From NCBI GenBank assembly GCA_029265355.1, contig JAJUJL010000022.1, forward strand, positions 1 through 64,000: a stretch of 64,000 bases of DNA, given 5' to 3'. Position numbers and translations under genes: made by a program. How positions within the stretch are numbered: position 1 is the first letter of the stretch; each line of letters starts with the position of its first letter. Below the pieces are notes generated by a model that saw only the letters and a list, made by a program, of their open reading frames with translations, ran no database searches and had not been told where the DNA came from. This DNA is from Chloroflexota bacterium (GTDB taxonomy: Bacteria > Chloroflexota > Anaerolineae > Anaerolineales > UBA4823). Positions 17,911-25,503 of this stretch are shown piece after piece.

Positions 17911-19043
17911 TACAGTTCTTCCAGCGCCACCTGGGCGTGAAGCTCTTTATCTCCTACCTGATCGTCATCCTGGTCAGCGGCGTCGTCATGGTCACCGCCG
18001 CCGAGCTGTCCATTCCCGGCGCCTTCAACCGCCACCTTTCGGCCATGCGCCAGGCGATGGCGGGCATGGGCGGGGATGAGCTGCTGGAAGCTGACTTGTA
18101 CGCCAGCTACCAGGCGGCGGTCACCGAGACGCTGCTCCTGGGTGGGCTGGCGGCGGTGGCTGCTGCCGTGCTGGTCAGCCTGTTTGTCTCGCGCGAGGTG
18201 GTGGCGCCGGTGCAGGCGCTGAATCGAGCCAGCCAGCGCATCGCTGAAGGCCATTACACCGAGCGGGTCGATGTGCGCAGCGACCTGCCGCGCAGCCGCC
18301 AGGACGAGCTGGCCGGGCTGGCGCACAGCTTCAACCGCATGGCGGAGACGCTGGAAAAGACCGAGAGTATGCGCCGCCAGTTGATCGGCGACGTGACGCA
18401 CGAGCTGCGCACGCCGCTGACCGCCATCCAGGGCTACATGGAAGGCCTGATGGATGGCGTCTTGCCCGCCGACGAGAGCACTTACCAGATCGTCTCCGCC
18501 GAAGCCGGGCGCTTGAAGCGCCTGGTGGATGACCTGCAGGAGCTCAGCCGCATCGAGGCCGGCGCCTTCGAGTTGCACCGACAGGCGCTGGACATCGCCA
18601 GCCTGCTGCAGCGCGCCTGCCTGCGATTGGAGCGCCAGTACGCCGAAAAGGGTGTGCAGCTCACCGCAGACTTGCCGGAGAACCTGCCTCCCGTGTGGGC
18701 TGACGAAGACCGCCTCAACCAGGTGCTGACCAACCTGCTGGGCAACGCCCTGCAGTACACACCCGCCGGGGGCAGCGTGCACCTCTCCGCCTCTGTTCAC
18801 GGTAGCCAGCTCACGGTCACCGTCAGCGATACGGGCGTTGGCATCGCCGCCGAGCACCTGCCGCACCTGTTCACCCGCTTCTACCGCGTCGACAAGTCCC
18901 GCTCGCGCGCCGGCGGCGGCAGCGGCATCGGCCTGACCATCGCCCGCCACCTGGTGGAAGCGCACGGCGGGCGCATCTGGGCCGAGAGCCAGGGCCTGGG
19001 CAAAGGCAGCGCCTTCAGCTTCAGCCTGCCGCTGGCCCCCTGA
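17907..19043 (+). CDS. Sensor histidine kinase, partner of the adjacent regulator
   Basis: A 378-residue membrane sensor: TM helix at about 12-33, a short periplasmic loop of about 40 residues, a second TM at 74-95, HAMP (about 95-150), dimerisation domain with phospho-acceptor His165 in GDVTHELRTPLTAIQ, and an HATPase domain with NLLGNALQYTPAG, DTGVGI and GGGSGIGLTIA motifs. The small sensor loop gives little clue to the ligand. ATGA overlap with the response regulator indicates a cognate pair. Confidence 0.93.
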   Translation: MIQFFQRHLGVKLFISYLIVILVSGVVMVTAAELSIPGAFNRHLSAMRQAMAGMGGDELLEADLYASYQAAVTETLLLGGLAAVAAAVLVSLFVSREVVAPVQALNRASQRIAEGHYTERVDVRSDLPRSRQDELAGLAHSFNRMAETLEKTESMRRQLIGDVTHELRTPLTAIQGYMEGLMDGVLPADESTYQIVSAEAGRLKRLVDDLQELSRIEAGAFELHRQALDIASLLQRACLRLERQYAEKGVQLTADLPENLPPVWADEDRLNQVLTNLLGNALQYTPAGGSVHLSASVHGSQLTVTVSDTGVGIAAEHLPHLFTRFYRVDKSRSRAGGGSGIGLTIARHLVEAHGGRIWAESQGLGKGSAFSFSLPLAP

Positions 19044-19088
19044 GCTGGTTTGCGCCAGCCTGGAACCGGGTGATGGCGCCTGGATGAG

Positions 19089-19280
19089 GGCGGGTATGTA
19101 CAGGCGGTAAACCGGTCCGTACCAGGGGTACATCACGGAATCGGTGGTATCTTCCACGCCGGCGATGCGCGGCAGATTATCGGCGGTCAGCTCCAGGGAT
19201 GTGCTCACACCGCTGATGCCCTGGGGGTCAACGGCCTGGATGTTCCAGCCCTGCGCATCTTGATAGATATCCCTCAATTC
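19089..19280 (-). pseudogene. Fragment resembling a secreted GW-repeat protein
   Basis: The minus-strand reading contains YQDAQGWNIQAVDPQGISG followed by STSLELTADNLPRIAG. This resembles the repeat unit of large secreted proteins of the type GW-IQTVDS-G-SLALD-PHISY. Only about one unit plus a tail (YPWYGPVYRLYIPAL) remains, with no start, signal peptide or second repeat. It probably is a gene remnant; the longer antisense frame running under the histidine kinase is not real. The stretch 19044-19592 holds little else. Confidence 0.35.
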
Positions 19281-19293
19281 ACTTGCCAGGATT

Positions 19294-19488
19294 GTGCACG
19301 TCTGTTTTTCTACCTGGTATCGAAAGCAACTTCGTTGCCTGGCTGTCATGGTTTGGATCGTTCTGGGAGCCTGCGCGCCGCCGACCGCGCTTTCCCCTGG
19401 GCTCATGCTGCAAAGGTCGCAGGAGGGCGGCGTGGATCTGAGCAGTATGCTGGGATGCGGCGACTATCTTTACAAATTCTTTAGATGA
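19294..19488 (+). CDS. Possible very small lipoprotein
   Basis: A 64-codon frame whose middle looks like a lipoprotein signal peptide: basic KQLR, hydrophobic CLAVMVWIVLG, then the lipobox-like GAC (Cys about residue 27), leaving a mature peptide of under 40 residues ending DYLYKFFR. The start (GTG at 19294 or an internal ATG) lacks a good ribosome-binding site. It overlaps the decayed fragment on the other strand, so it may itself be a remnant. Confidence 0.25.
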   Translation: MHVCFSTWYRKQLRCLAVMVWIVLGACAPPTALSPGLMLQRSQEGGVDLSSMLGCGDYLYKFFR

Positions 19489-19592
19489 CCTTTTTAGAGC
19501 CTTTAACCAACTCTGGTATCCTAACGATACCTGGAGGCGTCTTCAGGGCTCGAACGGTCAGCCTGGTAAGCCAGGATAAAGGAGTGTGCAAG

Positions 19593-19823
19593 ATGATGAC
19601 CGGTTTTGGATGGGGCTTTGGTTACCTGGGAATGATACTGATGGTGGTCTTTTGGGGTCTGTTGATCGCTGGCGGCGTGTGGCTTGCCCGGGCGATCTTC
19701 AACAGCGGAAGCAGCCAACACCTGCCTCCTCCGCCCACGGCCCGCGAGATACTCGACCAGCGCTATGCCCGCGGCGAGCTGACCCGCGAGCAGTATGAGC
19801 TGATGAAGCGAGACCTGGCGTGA
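19593..19823 (+). CDS. SHOCT-domain small membrane protein
   Basis: A 76-residue protein with one transmembrane helix (about 8-30, YLGMILMVVFWGLLIAGGVW) and a C-terminal SHOCT motif: AREILDQRYARGELTREQYELMKRDL. SHOCT is a short oligomerisation motif at protein ends. The ATG at 19593 has AAAGGAG eight bases upstream. Relatives often sit beside heavy-metal or copper redox genes, and here the next gene cluster is a copper/haem redox operon. Confidence 0.8.
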   Translation: MMTGFGWGFGYLGMILMVVFWGLLIAGGVWLARAIFNSGSSQHLPPPPTAREILDQRYARGELTREQYELMKRDLA

Positions 19824-19855
19824 GCATACGACCCTCCCCTCTGTTCCGTAGTTCC

Positions 19856-20073
19856 GTAGGGGTGGGTTTGTGCAGGCAAGACTGGCGACTCAGAGAGCTG
19901 TGCATCAGGCCTATCATTTCCGCCAACCAGGGCCAAAACCCACCCTTGCCTGGACAATGGGTACAATTCTACCGGGAGGGCGGGGCGGGTTTTGGCTCTG
20001 ACCGGTCTGCCTGGAAGGCCTGAGCCGGGCATTTCCTGACGATGGCGCCTCGCTGGCACAAACCCGCCTCTAC
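19856..20073. repeat. MITE-like element with nested inverted repeats
   Basis: The ends GTAGGGGTGGGTTTGTGC (19856-19873) and GCACAAACCCGCCTCTAC (20056-20073) are inverted repeats matching at 16 of 18 bases. A second inverted pair lies inside: CCAAAACCCACCC near 19933 and GGGCGGGTTTTGG near 19982. No gene is seen in the 300-bp gap 19824-20123 that this fills. It shares the GTAGGGG edge with elements at 13-340 and 55353-55521. Confidence 0.55.
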
Positions 20074-20123
20074 AAAATGCTATCTCCCTACCGGGTGAAT
20101 GTCTCTTAGGAGTTGGAATAATC

Positions 20124-20552
20124 ATGCCAAATAAAACATTATTGGTTCTGAGCGTGAGTTTACTGCTGTCAATTTTCCTCTCTGCGTGCAGCCCACAAAC
20201 GGTCGAGCTCGAGATGGCCTCCCTGGATGGCATGCCCGCCAGCGTGCAGGCTGCGCCGGTGGCTGTGCAGCGGGCTTACCAGTTCGCGGCTGCTAACCCG
20301 GATGTGCTCGAGCACCTGCCCTGCTACTGCGGCTGCGGCGCGATGGGGCACACCAGCAATTACATGTGCTATGTATCGGGCGAAGACGCCCAGGGGCAAC
20401 CCATCTACGACGAGCACGCCCTGGGCTGCTCGATCTGCGTGGATATCACCCAGGACGCCATGCGCCTGATGCGCGAAAACAAACCGTTGGACGAGATCAA
20501 ATCCTACATTGACCTGACCTACGCCCAGTACGGGCCGTCCAACATGCCCTGA
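20124..20552 (+). CDS. PCYCGC-motif lipoprotein
   Basis: The 142-residue protein has a lipoprotein signal peptide with lipobox LSAC (Cys22), then the PCYCGC motif (residues 66-71) and further cysteines in NYMCY and GCSICVD. The family is named for this motif; the cysteines are expected to bind metal, plausibly copper, at the outer face of the membrane. TTAGGAG lies 10-15 bases before the ATG. It is the first gene of a plus-strand redox operon with two CuA-type proteins, a ferredoxin membrane protein and a candidate selenoprotein. Confidence 0.85.
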   Translation: MPNKTLLVLSVSLLLSIFLSACSPQTVELEMASLDGMPASVQAAPVAVQRAYQFAAANPDVLEHLPCYCGCGAMGHTSNYMCYVSGEDAQGQPIYDEHALGCSICVDITQDAMRLMRENKPLDEIKSYIDLTYAQYGPSNMP

Positions 20553-20575
20553 GCCTGGGCCGGGTAAACTGAGAC

Positions 20576-21028
20576 ATGACGAAAACATCGCTGCACGCTG
20601 TTTTACCCTGGTTGGTCCTGGCGCTGCTGGCTGCGCTGGTGCTGCTCCTGCCGCTGCCCGTCGCCGCGGCGGCGCCTCGGGCGCGCCGCTTTCGCATCGA
20701 GGCCTCCCAGTTTGCCTATTCTCCGGCGGTGCTGCGCGTCAACCCGGGAGACCAGGTGACCATCGAGCTGGCGCCGCAGGACGTGGTGCACGGGCTGTCC
20801 ATCGACAGTTACCCGGTCGATCTGCAAGCCGACCCGGGACAGGTCGCCAGTCTCACCTTCACCGCCGATCGGCCGGGCGTGTTCAAGCTGCGCTGCTCGG
20901 TGACCTGCGGCAACATGCACCCCTTCATGACTGGCAAGTTGCAGGTGGGCCCGCCCACGCTGCTCTGGCGCAGCCTGGGGCTGGCCCTGGTGGCGTTGGC
21001 AGCGGCGCTGCTGCCGAGGTTCAAGTGA
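20576..21028 (+). CDS. Membrane-anchored CuA-type cupredoxin
   Basis: The 150-residue protein has an N-terminal signal/anchor (about 8-32), a cupredoxin domain and a C-terminal hydrophobic helix. The copper ligands match a binuclear CuA site: His72 (VVHGLSI), then C107, C111, H115 and M118 in the pattern CxxxCxxxHxxM. This is the site of cytochrome oxidase subunit II and N2O reductase, but neither catalytic partner is encoded nearby. Probably a small periplasm-facing electron carrier. Its stop overlaps the GTG start of the next gene. Confidence 0.8.
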   Translation: MTKTSLHAVLPWLVLALLAALVLLLPLPVAAAAPRARRFRIEASQFAYSPAVLRVNPGDQVTIELAPQDVVHGLSIDSYPVDLQADPGQVASLTFTADRPGVFKLRCSVTCGNMHPFMTGKLQVGPPTLLWRSLGLALVALAAALLPRFK

Positions 21029-22434
21029 AAGGCGTGGCTGAGTTCGATCTCGCGATGCGGTCAGCCGACGCCCGGCGTGGGTGGCGCGCCAGGCGCTTCG
21101 ACCTGGCCGCGCTGCCCTGGCTGCGCCCTTTCATCGAGAGCCGCTGGCCGCTCTTCGTTACCCGCAGCCTGGCGCTGGCGGGATTGGTCTTCACCATCCT
21201 GGCCGGTTTGCTGGGACCTCGGGTGGGCAGCCACAACTTTGCCATCATCCTCGTTTGGATCGCCTGGTGGACGGCGCTCAAGCTGGTCTTCATCCCGCTG
21301 GGTGGGCGCTCCTGGTGCAGCGTTTGCCCGCTGCCCATGCCGGGCGAATGGCTGCAGCAGGGCAACCTGTTGGGCGGCCTGCAAAAACCGCACGGTCTGG
21401 GCCTGCGCTGGCCAAAAAAGCTGCGCGGCGCCTGGCTGCAATCGGGGGCGTTCTTGCTGATCGGCCTGTTCTCCGCCGTCACGCTCACCGATGGGCGGGT
21501 GACCGCCTGGGTGCTGCTGGCGCTGATCCTGGCTTCGGTCGGTCTCAGCCTGGTTTTCGAGCGGCGCGCCTTTTGCCGCTATGTCTGCCCCATCGGCGGC
21601 TTCACCGGCCCGTATGCCCGCTTTGCGCCAGTGGAAGTGCGCGTCAAATCGTCCTCCGTGTGCGCCGCCCACAGCGAAAAGACCTGCTACCAGGCCTGCC
21701 CGTGGGGGCAGTACCCGTTGGCGATGCGCGACAGCGCCCAGTGTGGCCTGTGTATGGAATGCCTGCGCGCCTGCCCCAGCGATAACATTGCGCTCTCACT
21801 GCGGCCCTTCGGCAGCGACCTGGGAGCTGCTCACCAGCCCCGGGGCCTGGATGAGGCGTTCCTGGCGCTGGTCATGTTGGGCAGCGCCCTGGCCTTCTCG
21901 GCGGTGTTCACCGGCCCGTGGGGCTGGTTGAAAAGCGCCGCCTACCAGGTGGGCAGCCTGCCCTGGCTGGGTTACAGCGCTGGTTTCCTGGCGCTCAACC
22001 TGCTGCTGCTGCCCGGCCTGTTCGCCGCGGCCGCCTGGCTGCACCGTCGCCTGTCTGGCTCTCCAGCGCAGCTCGGCAAAATCTTCGCCCAGCAGGCGCA
22101 GGCGCTCTATCCGCTGGGCCTGTTCACCTGGATGGCGTTCACGGTTTCGTTTGCTTTCCCGAAATTCTACCTGGTGGCGGAGATGCTCGCCGACCCGCTC
22201 GGCCTGGGCTGGGAGCTTCCCGGGCTGGCGGCGCTCGATTTCGGCTGGCTGCAGCAGGTTGGCCCCGGGCTGCAAGCCGCCATACTGCTGGCAGGCCTGG
22301 CGATTTCCCTGCGCCTGGCGCGGCAGTTGGCGCAGGCCTCGGTAACCAACCGCAGCCCAGTATTGGCTGCCCTGCCGGTTTCGCTGTTCTGCGTGGTCTA
22401 TACAGGATGGGTGTTATGGATGCTGGTCGGATAG
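21025..22434 (+). CDS. NapH/NosR-like polyferredoxin membrane protein
   Basis: A 469-residue multi-spanning membrane protein. It has Cys pairs after transmembrane helices (WCSVCPLPMPGEW; FCRYVCPIGGFTGPY) as in NapH/NosR/CcoG proteins, and a ferredoxin-like block CYQACPWGQ...CGLCMECLRACP for [4Fe-4S] clusters. Such proteins pass electrons from the quinone pool or cytoplasm to periplasmic redox proteins. Here the likely acceptors are the two CuA proteins on either side. It starts with GTG at 21025, overlapping the cupredoxin stop. Confidence 0.8.
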   Translation: MKGVAEFDLAMRSADARRGWRARRFDLAALPWLRPFIESRWPLFVTRSLALAGLVFTILAGLLGPRVGSHNFAIILVWIAWWTALKLVFIPLGGRSWCSVCPLPMPGEWLQQGNLLGGLQKPHGLGLRWPKKLRGAWLQSGAFLLIGLFSAVTLTDGRVTAWVLLALILASVGLSLVFERRAFCRYVCPIGGFTGPYARFAPVEVRVKSSSVCAAHSEKTCYQACPWGQYPLAMRDSAQCGLCMECLRACPSDNIALSLRPFGSDLGAAHQPRGLDEAFLALVMLGSALAFSAVFTGPWGWLKSAAYQVGSLPWLGYSAGFLALNLLLLPGLFAAAAWLHRRLSGSPAQLGKIFAQQAQALYPLGLFTWMAFTVSFAFPKFYLVAEMLADPLGLGWELPGLAALDFGWLQQVGPGLQAAILLAGLAISLRLARQLAQASVTNRSPVLAALPVSLFCVVYTGWVLWMLVG

Positions 22435-23459
22435 CGCCTCAGCGCGAACGGCGGGCGCGCCTGTTTTTACTGGCCTTGTTGGCTGCGTTGGCGCTGGTGT
22501 TGCTGGCGGCGTACCTGGCTCGCCCTGAGGGTGTGCTGGTGCGGGCTGCCATGCCAGAGCAGGGCGGCTGGCTGCCAGCGGAACTGAAAGCGCGCGTGGG
22601 CGAGCCGCTGCGCCTGCGCCTGATCTCGGAAGATGTCACCCACGGCTTCGCCGTGGGCAGGCATGACGCGCCGGCGGTGGATGTTAACCCGGGGGAGTAC
22701 CGTGAAATCACCTTGCTCTTCGACCAGCCGGGGAAGTACGTCTACTACTGCACGCGCTGGTGCGGGCTCAACCACTGGCGCATGCGCGGCACGATCGAGG
22801 TGGTCAGCGCAGGGCAGCCGGGCAGCGACGGGCAGGCGGCGCCGGCCGAGCCGCCGCTGTACCTGCAGCTTGGCATTGACATCGACGCTCCCCATCCCGC
22901 CGCAGTCGTCCCGGAGGGGCGCCCGCGGGCTGAGCTCACCGCCGGGCGCATCTCCGGATTGCCGGAGCATTACCGCAGCCGGGAGTATTACCTTTCGCAC
23001 AGCCCGTCCCAGGCCTGGCAAGCGCTGCGCCAGGAGCCAGCCGCGCAGGCGTTGAGCGACGAACAGCTCTGGTCGCTGGTGGCGGGTTTGTGGCAGGCGC
23101 AGACCCGCGTCGAGCGCCTGGAGTTTGCCCGTCAGCAATACAACCAGAACTGCGCCGCCTGCCACGGCGCGCAGGGCGCCGGCGATGGGGTGGCTGCCCG
23201 ACAGATGGCGGACGGCGCCGGGTCCGGCCCCGTGATGGGCATGCAAGGCCATGGATTGCAAAAGCCGAGCAGCTTTGCCGATCCCGGCGCAATGCTGGGC
23301 GCCAGCCCGGCGCTGCTCGCTGGAAAAATCGTGCGCGGCGGTATGGGCACCGGCATGCCCTATTGGGGGCCAATCTTCGATGATGACCAGGTCATGGCGC
23401 TGGTCGAGTACCTGTACACATTTCAATTTGATTATTCATTGGAGGTGAAAGATGAGTAA
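22416..23459 (+). CDS. CuA-type cupredoxin - cytochrome c fusion
   Basis: The 347-residue protein has one N-terminal TM helix (about 15-35), a cupredoxin domain with CuA ligands H76, C112, C116, H120 and M123, a linker, and a class I cytochrome c domain with CAACH at 246-250 and a likely axial Met in GGMGTGMPYW. The order copies cytochrome oxidase subunit II of the caa3 type, but no subunit I gene follows. ATG at 22416 lies inside the end of the previous gene; ATG at 22407 is an alternative. It overlaps the next gene by eight bases. Confidence 0.8.
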   Translation: MDAGRIAPQRERRARLFLLALLAALALVLLAAYLARPEGVLVRAAMPEQGGWLPAELKARVGEPLRLRLISEDVTHGFAVGRHDAPAVDVNPGEYREITLLFDQPGKYVYYCTRWCGLNHWRMRGTIEVVSAGQPGSDGQAAPAEPPLYLQLGIDIDAPHPAAVVPEGRPRAELTAGRISGLPEHYRSREYYLSHSPSQAWQALRQEPAAQALSDEQLWSLVAGLWQAQTRVERLEFARQQYNQNCAACHGAQGAGDGVAARQMADGAGSGPVMGMQGHGLQKPSSFADPGAMLGASPALLAGKIVRGGMGTGMPYWGPIFDDDQVMALVEYLYTFQFDYSLEVKDE

Positions 23460-23949
23460 GAATGCCAGGCGAAAGGCAAATTCTGCGCAAAAGAAACTGC
23501 CGCTGCCCCTGCTGCTGGTGGTGGGCGGTGTGCTGCTGATCGCTGGGGCGCTGTACGCTGTGTGGCAGGCCCGGCAGCCGTCCCTGGAGACTGCGCCGGC
23601 CGAAACCAGCGGTTCGCCCCGCCTGAAGGTGGACCCGCAAGTGGTCGACCTGGGCGATGTGCCGGTAGATCAGGTGGTGGATGTGACCTTCAAGATCGCC
23701 AACACAGGCGATGGAACGCTGCGCATCAGCGAGCAACCGGTGGTGCGCGTCGTGGAGGGGTGCTGACCGCCCACGGCGACCATCGGTTCGATGGTCCTCA
23801 AACCGGGCGAGCAGACCACGCTGTCGATGAGCTTCACCATGCACGCCGGCATGGAGGGTCCACATGACTTCCGCGTCAACCTGGAGAACAATGACCCCAC
23901 CCAGCCGTCCAAGGAGTTGGTAATCCTGTCGAACTGGGTGCCGAAGTAG
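23452..23949 (+). CDS. Candidate selenoprotein: membrane-anchored DUF1573-like protein with Cys-Sec motif
   Basis: Translation from the ATG at 23452 (GGAGGTG five bases upstream) reaches TGA at 23764-23766 right after VRVVEGC. The same frame continues with PPTATIGSMVLKPGEQTT and stays open to TAG at 23947-23949, giving 165 residues with residue 105 at the UGA. The protein has a TM anchor (about 18-40) and an immunoglobulin-like DUF1573/ASH-type fold with VVDLGDVPVDQVVDVTFKI and, after the UGA, FRVNLENNDP and a terminal SNW. Strong conservation-like sense after the UGA, plus a bSECIS-like stem, argue for selenocysteine in a C-U-P-P redox motif rather than a break. Stop codon overlap ties it to the CuA-cytochrome gene. 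Confidence 0.75.
23764..23796 (+). promoter_or_regulatory. Putative bacterial SECIS stem-loop after in-frame UGA
   Basis: GACCATC (23778-23784) pairs perfectly with GATGGTC (23790-23796) around a five-base loop GGTTC. The loop starts 18 nt after the UGA and begins with G, as expected for a SelB-binding bacterial SECIS. The stem is within the coding frame. Confidence 0.65.
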
Positions 23950-23967
23950 AGGCGACCCCCTGCCTGG

Positions 23968-24005
23968 CCCTCCCCCAAAATCCGTTTTTGATTTTTGGGG
24001 GAGGG
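23968..24005. terminator. Bidirectional terminator between convergent genes
   Basis: CCCTCCCCCAAA at 23968-23979 pairs with TTTGGGGGAGGG near 23994-24005 around a T-rich loop. It lies between the stop of the redox operon and the convergent P450 gene and could end both transcripts, though neither arm is followed by a long T run. Confidence 0.5.
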
Positions 24006-24060
24006 TTCGGGGGGGTGCGGGTGGACGACCCGTCCATTGCCCCCTCGTCAGGCAAAAAAC

Positions 24061-25380
24061 CTACGCTACCCGGCGATACCTGACCCACGTCGCGCTGGGA
24101 CGCACCGCGCCCAGCCCGTACTGCACGTGCGTATCGGTCGTGATCAGCTCCATCTCGAGCTGGCTGAAGAGCAGCGCTGTGATCACCATCATCTCGTTGG
24201 TGGCGAAATTCATGCCGGTGCACTTGTGCACCCCGCCGCCAAAGCCGATCATGGCGAAGCGGTGCTGGCGGTCTTCTTCCCGGCCGGGGGCGAAGCGCAA
24301 TGGGTCGAAGCGCTCCGGCTGAGGGAACAGCTCGGGGATGCGGTGGGCGACGGCGGAGGAGACCATTACCAGCCAGCCCTTGGGGATGTCGAAACCGCCG
24401 ATCTCCAGGTGCATATCTGCCTCGCGCATCAGGATGTCGGCGGAGGGGTGCAGGCGCTCGACCTCGCGCACCGCCCAGTAGATGTGCTCCAGGCTGCGCA
24501 GCAGGTTGCCGTCGATCTCGCTGTGCGGCGGCATTAATTCGGCCAGCTCAGCTTGCACCAGCGCCCGGTACTCCGGCGAGCGCAGGATCTCGATCACCGT
24601 CCAGGCGGCCTGCCCGGCGGTGGTTTCGTGACCGGCGAACATCAGCGCCCGCACCAGGCCCAGGATGGTTGCGTCATCCGCGTATTCGCCGCTGCGCCCA
24701 GGCGTTTGCAGAAAATCCTGCAGGAAATCGTCGTAGCGTTCCGGATGGGCGCGGCGCTCGGCGATGATCGGCGCCAAAATCTTTGCCATGCGCTGCTTGG
24801 CGCGCTCACGGCGCAGGTTGGCTGGAATGGGCCAGTTGGGTGGAATAGCCGGGTTGAGCGCCTTGCCCAGCGCGCCGTACAGCTCCCAGAATTCAGCGCC
24901 TACGCTCTCCTGGAAGGCTTCGCCCATCAGCGTGTAGCCCGCCACGCGCTGCACCAGGCGCCCAATCTCACCGGAGATCTCCATCTCGCCTTCCGACCCC
25001 AGGCAGTCGATCCAATCCTGCACCACGCGCTGCATGATCTGCACATAGCGCACCATCTTCTCGCGTTGGAAAGGCGCATGCAGGATGGGGCGCTGCTCCT
25101 GGTAGGTTTCCTTCGAAGCCAGGAAGGCGACCTTGCCCAGCGTGGCGGCCAGTATCTCGTAGGCGGTGTCCATGCGCAGGGCGCGGTCGGTCTCGGAGAA
25201 GAAGAACTGCTGGAATTCCGGGCCGATCAGCACCGCCACCGGCTTGGGACCCAGGCGGATGGAATACACCGGGCCAAGCATCTTGTAGCCCTGGCGCAGC
25301 AGGGCGTGTCGGTCGCGCACAAATTGGGGAATGTGCCCCAGTACGGGCAGCCCTGGCAGGGCAGGGGGAAGTTTTGGCAT
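24061..25380 (-). CDS. Cytochrome P450 (CYP51-like group)
   Basis: A 439-residue haem-thiolate monooxygenase with every core motif: I-helix AGHETT, K-helix EVER, FDPLRF meander and the haem loop FGGGVHKCTG with the ligand Cys. The N-terminal LPPALPGLPVLGHIPQFV proline-rich hinge without a membrane anchor marks a soluble bacterial enzyme. Overall sequence style is that of the CYP51/class E group. The substrate cannot be told and no ferredoxin partner is adjacent. AAGGAGA precedes the ATG. It is transcribed separately, with TATAAT at 25403-25408 just after the ilv-leu operon terminator. Confidence 0.93.
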   Translation of the reverse strand: MPKLPPALPGLPVLGHIPQFVRDRHALLRQGYKMLGPVYSIRLGPKPVAVLIGPEFQQFFFSETDRALRMDTAYEILAATLGKVAFLASKETYQEQRPILHAPFQREKMVRYVQIMQRVVQDWIDCLGSEGEMEISGEIGRLVQRVAGYTLMGEAFQESVGAEFWELYGALGKALNPAIPPNWPIPANLRRERAKQRMAKILAPIIAERRAHPERYDDFLQDFLQTPGRSGEYADDATILGLVRALMFAGHETTAGQAAWTVIEILRSPEYRALVQAELAELMPPHSEIDGNLLRSLEHIYWAVREVERLHPSADILMREADMHLEIGGFDIPKGWLVMVSSAVAHRIPELFPQPERFDPLRFAPGREEDRQHRFAMIGFGGGVHKCTGMNFATNEMMVITALLFSQLEMELITTDTHVQYGLGAVRPSATWVRYRRVA

Positions 25381-25410
25381 AAATTGTCTCCTTTTGTGAA
25401 GATTATAGCA

Positions 25411-25443
25411 AAACGAAACGGGCGGCGATAGCCTCGCCGCCCG
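25411..25443 (-). terminator. Terminator of the ilv-leu superoperon
   Basis: On the minus strand a 9-bp stem (GGGCGGCGA paired with TCGCCGCCC, 25421-25443) is followed by GTTTCGTTTT. It lies about 60 bp after the ilvE stop. A second palindrome, CAGCGCCC/GGGCGCTG at 25477-25500, sits between it and ilvE. Confidence 0.75.
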
Positions 25444-25503
25444 GCTCTCATCGAAGTCTCACGAAAATCTGTCGATCAGCGCCCTGGTAAACGGGCGCTG
25501 CAT

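Noticed and set aside
17778-19406. A 542-codon minus-strand frame under the histidine kinase
   Set aside because: Only its first about 100 codons, upstream of the kinase end, look protein-like; the rest is antisense to the kinase.
23452-23766. Reading the DUF1573-like gene as a complete 104-residue protein
   Set aside because: The fold would be cut in the middle and 60 well-formed codons after the TGA would be unexplained; recoding fits better.
23764-23766. The TGA as an ordinary nonsense mutation
   Set aside because: Cannot be excluded, but the intact downstream frame, the Cys-X-Pro-Pro context and the stem-loop at correct distance make it less likely.
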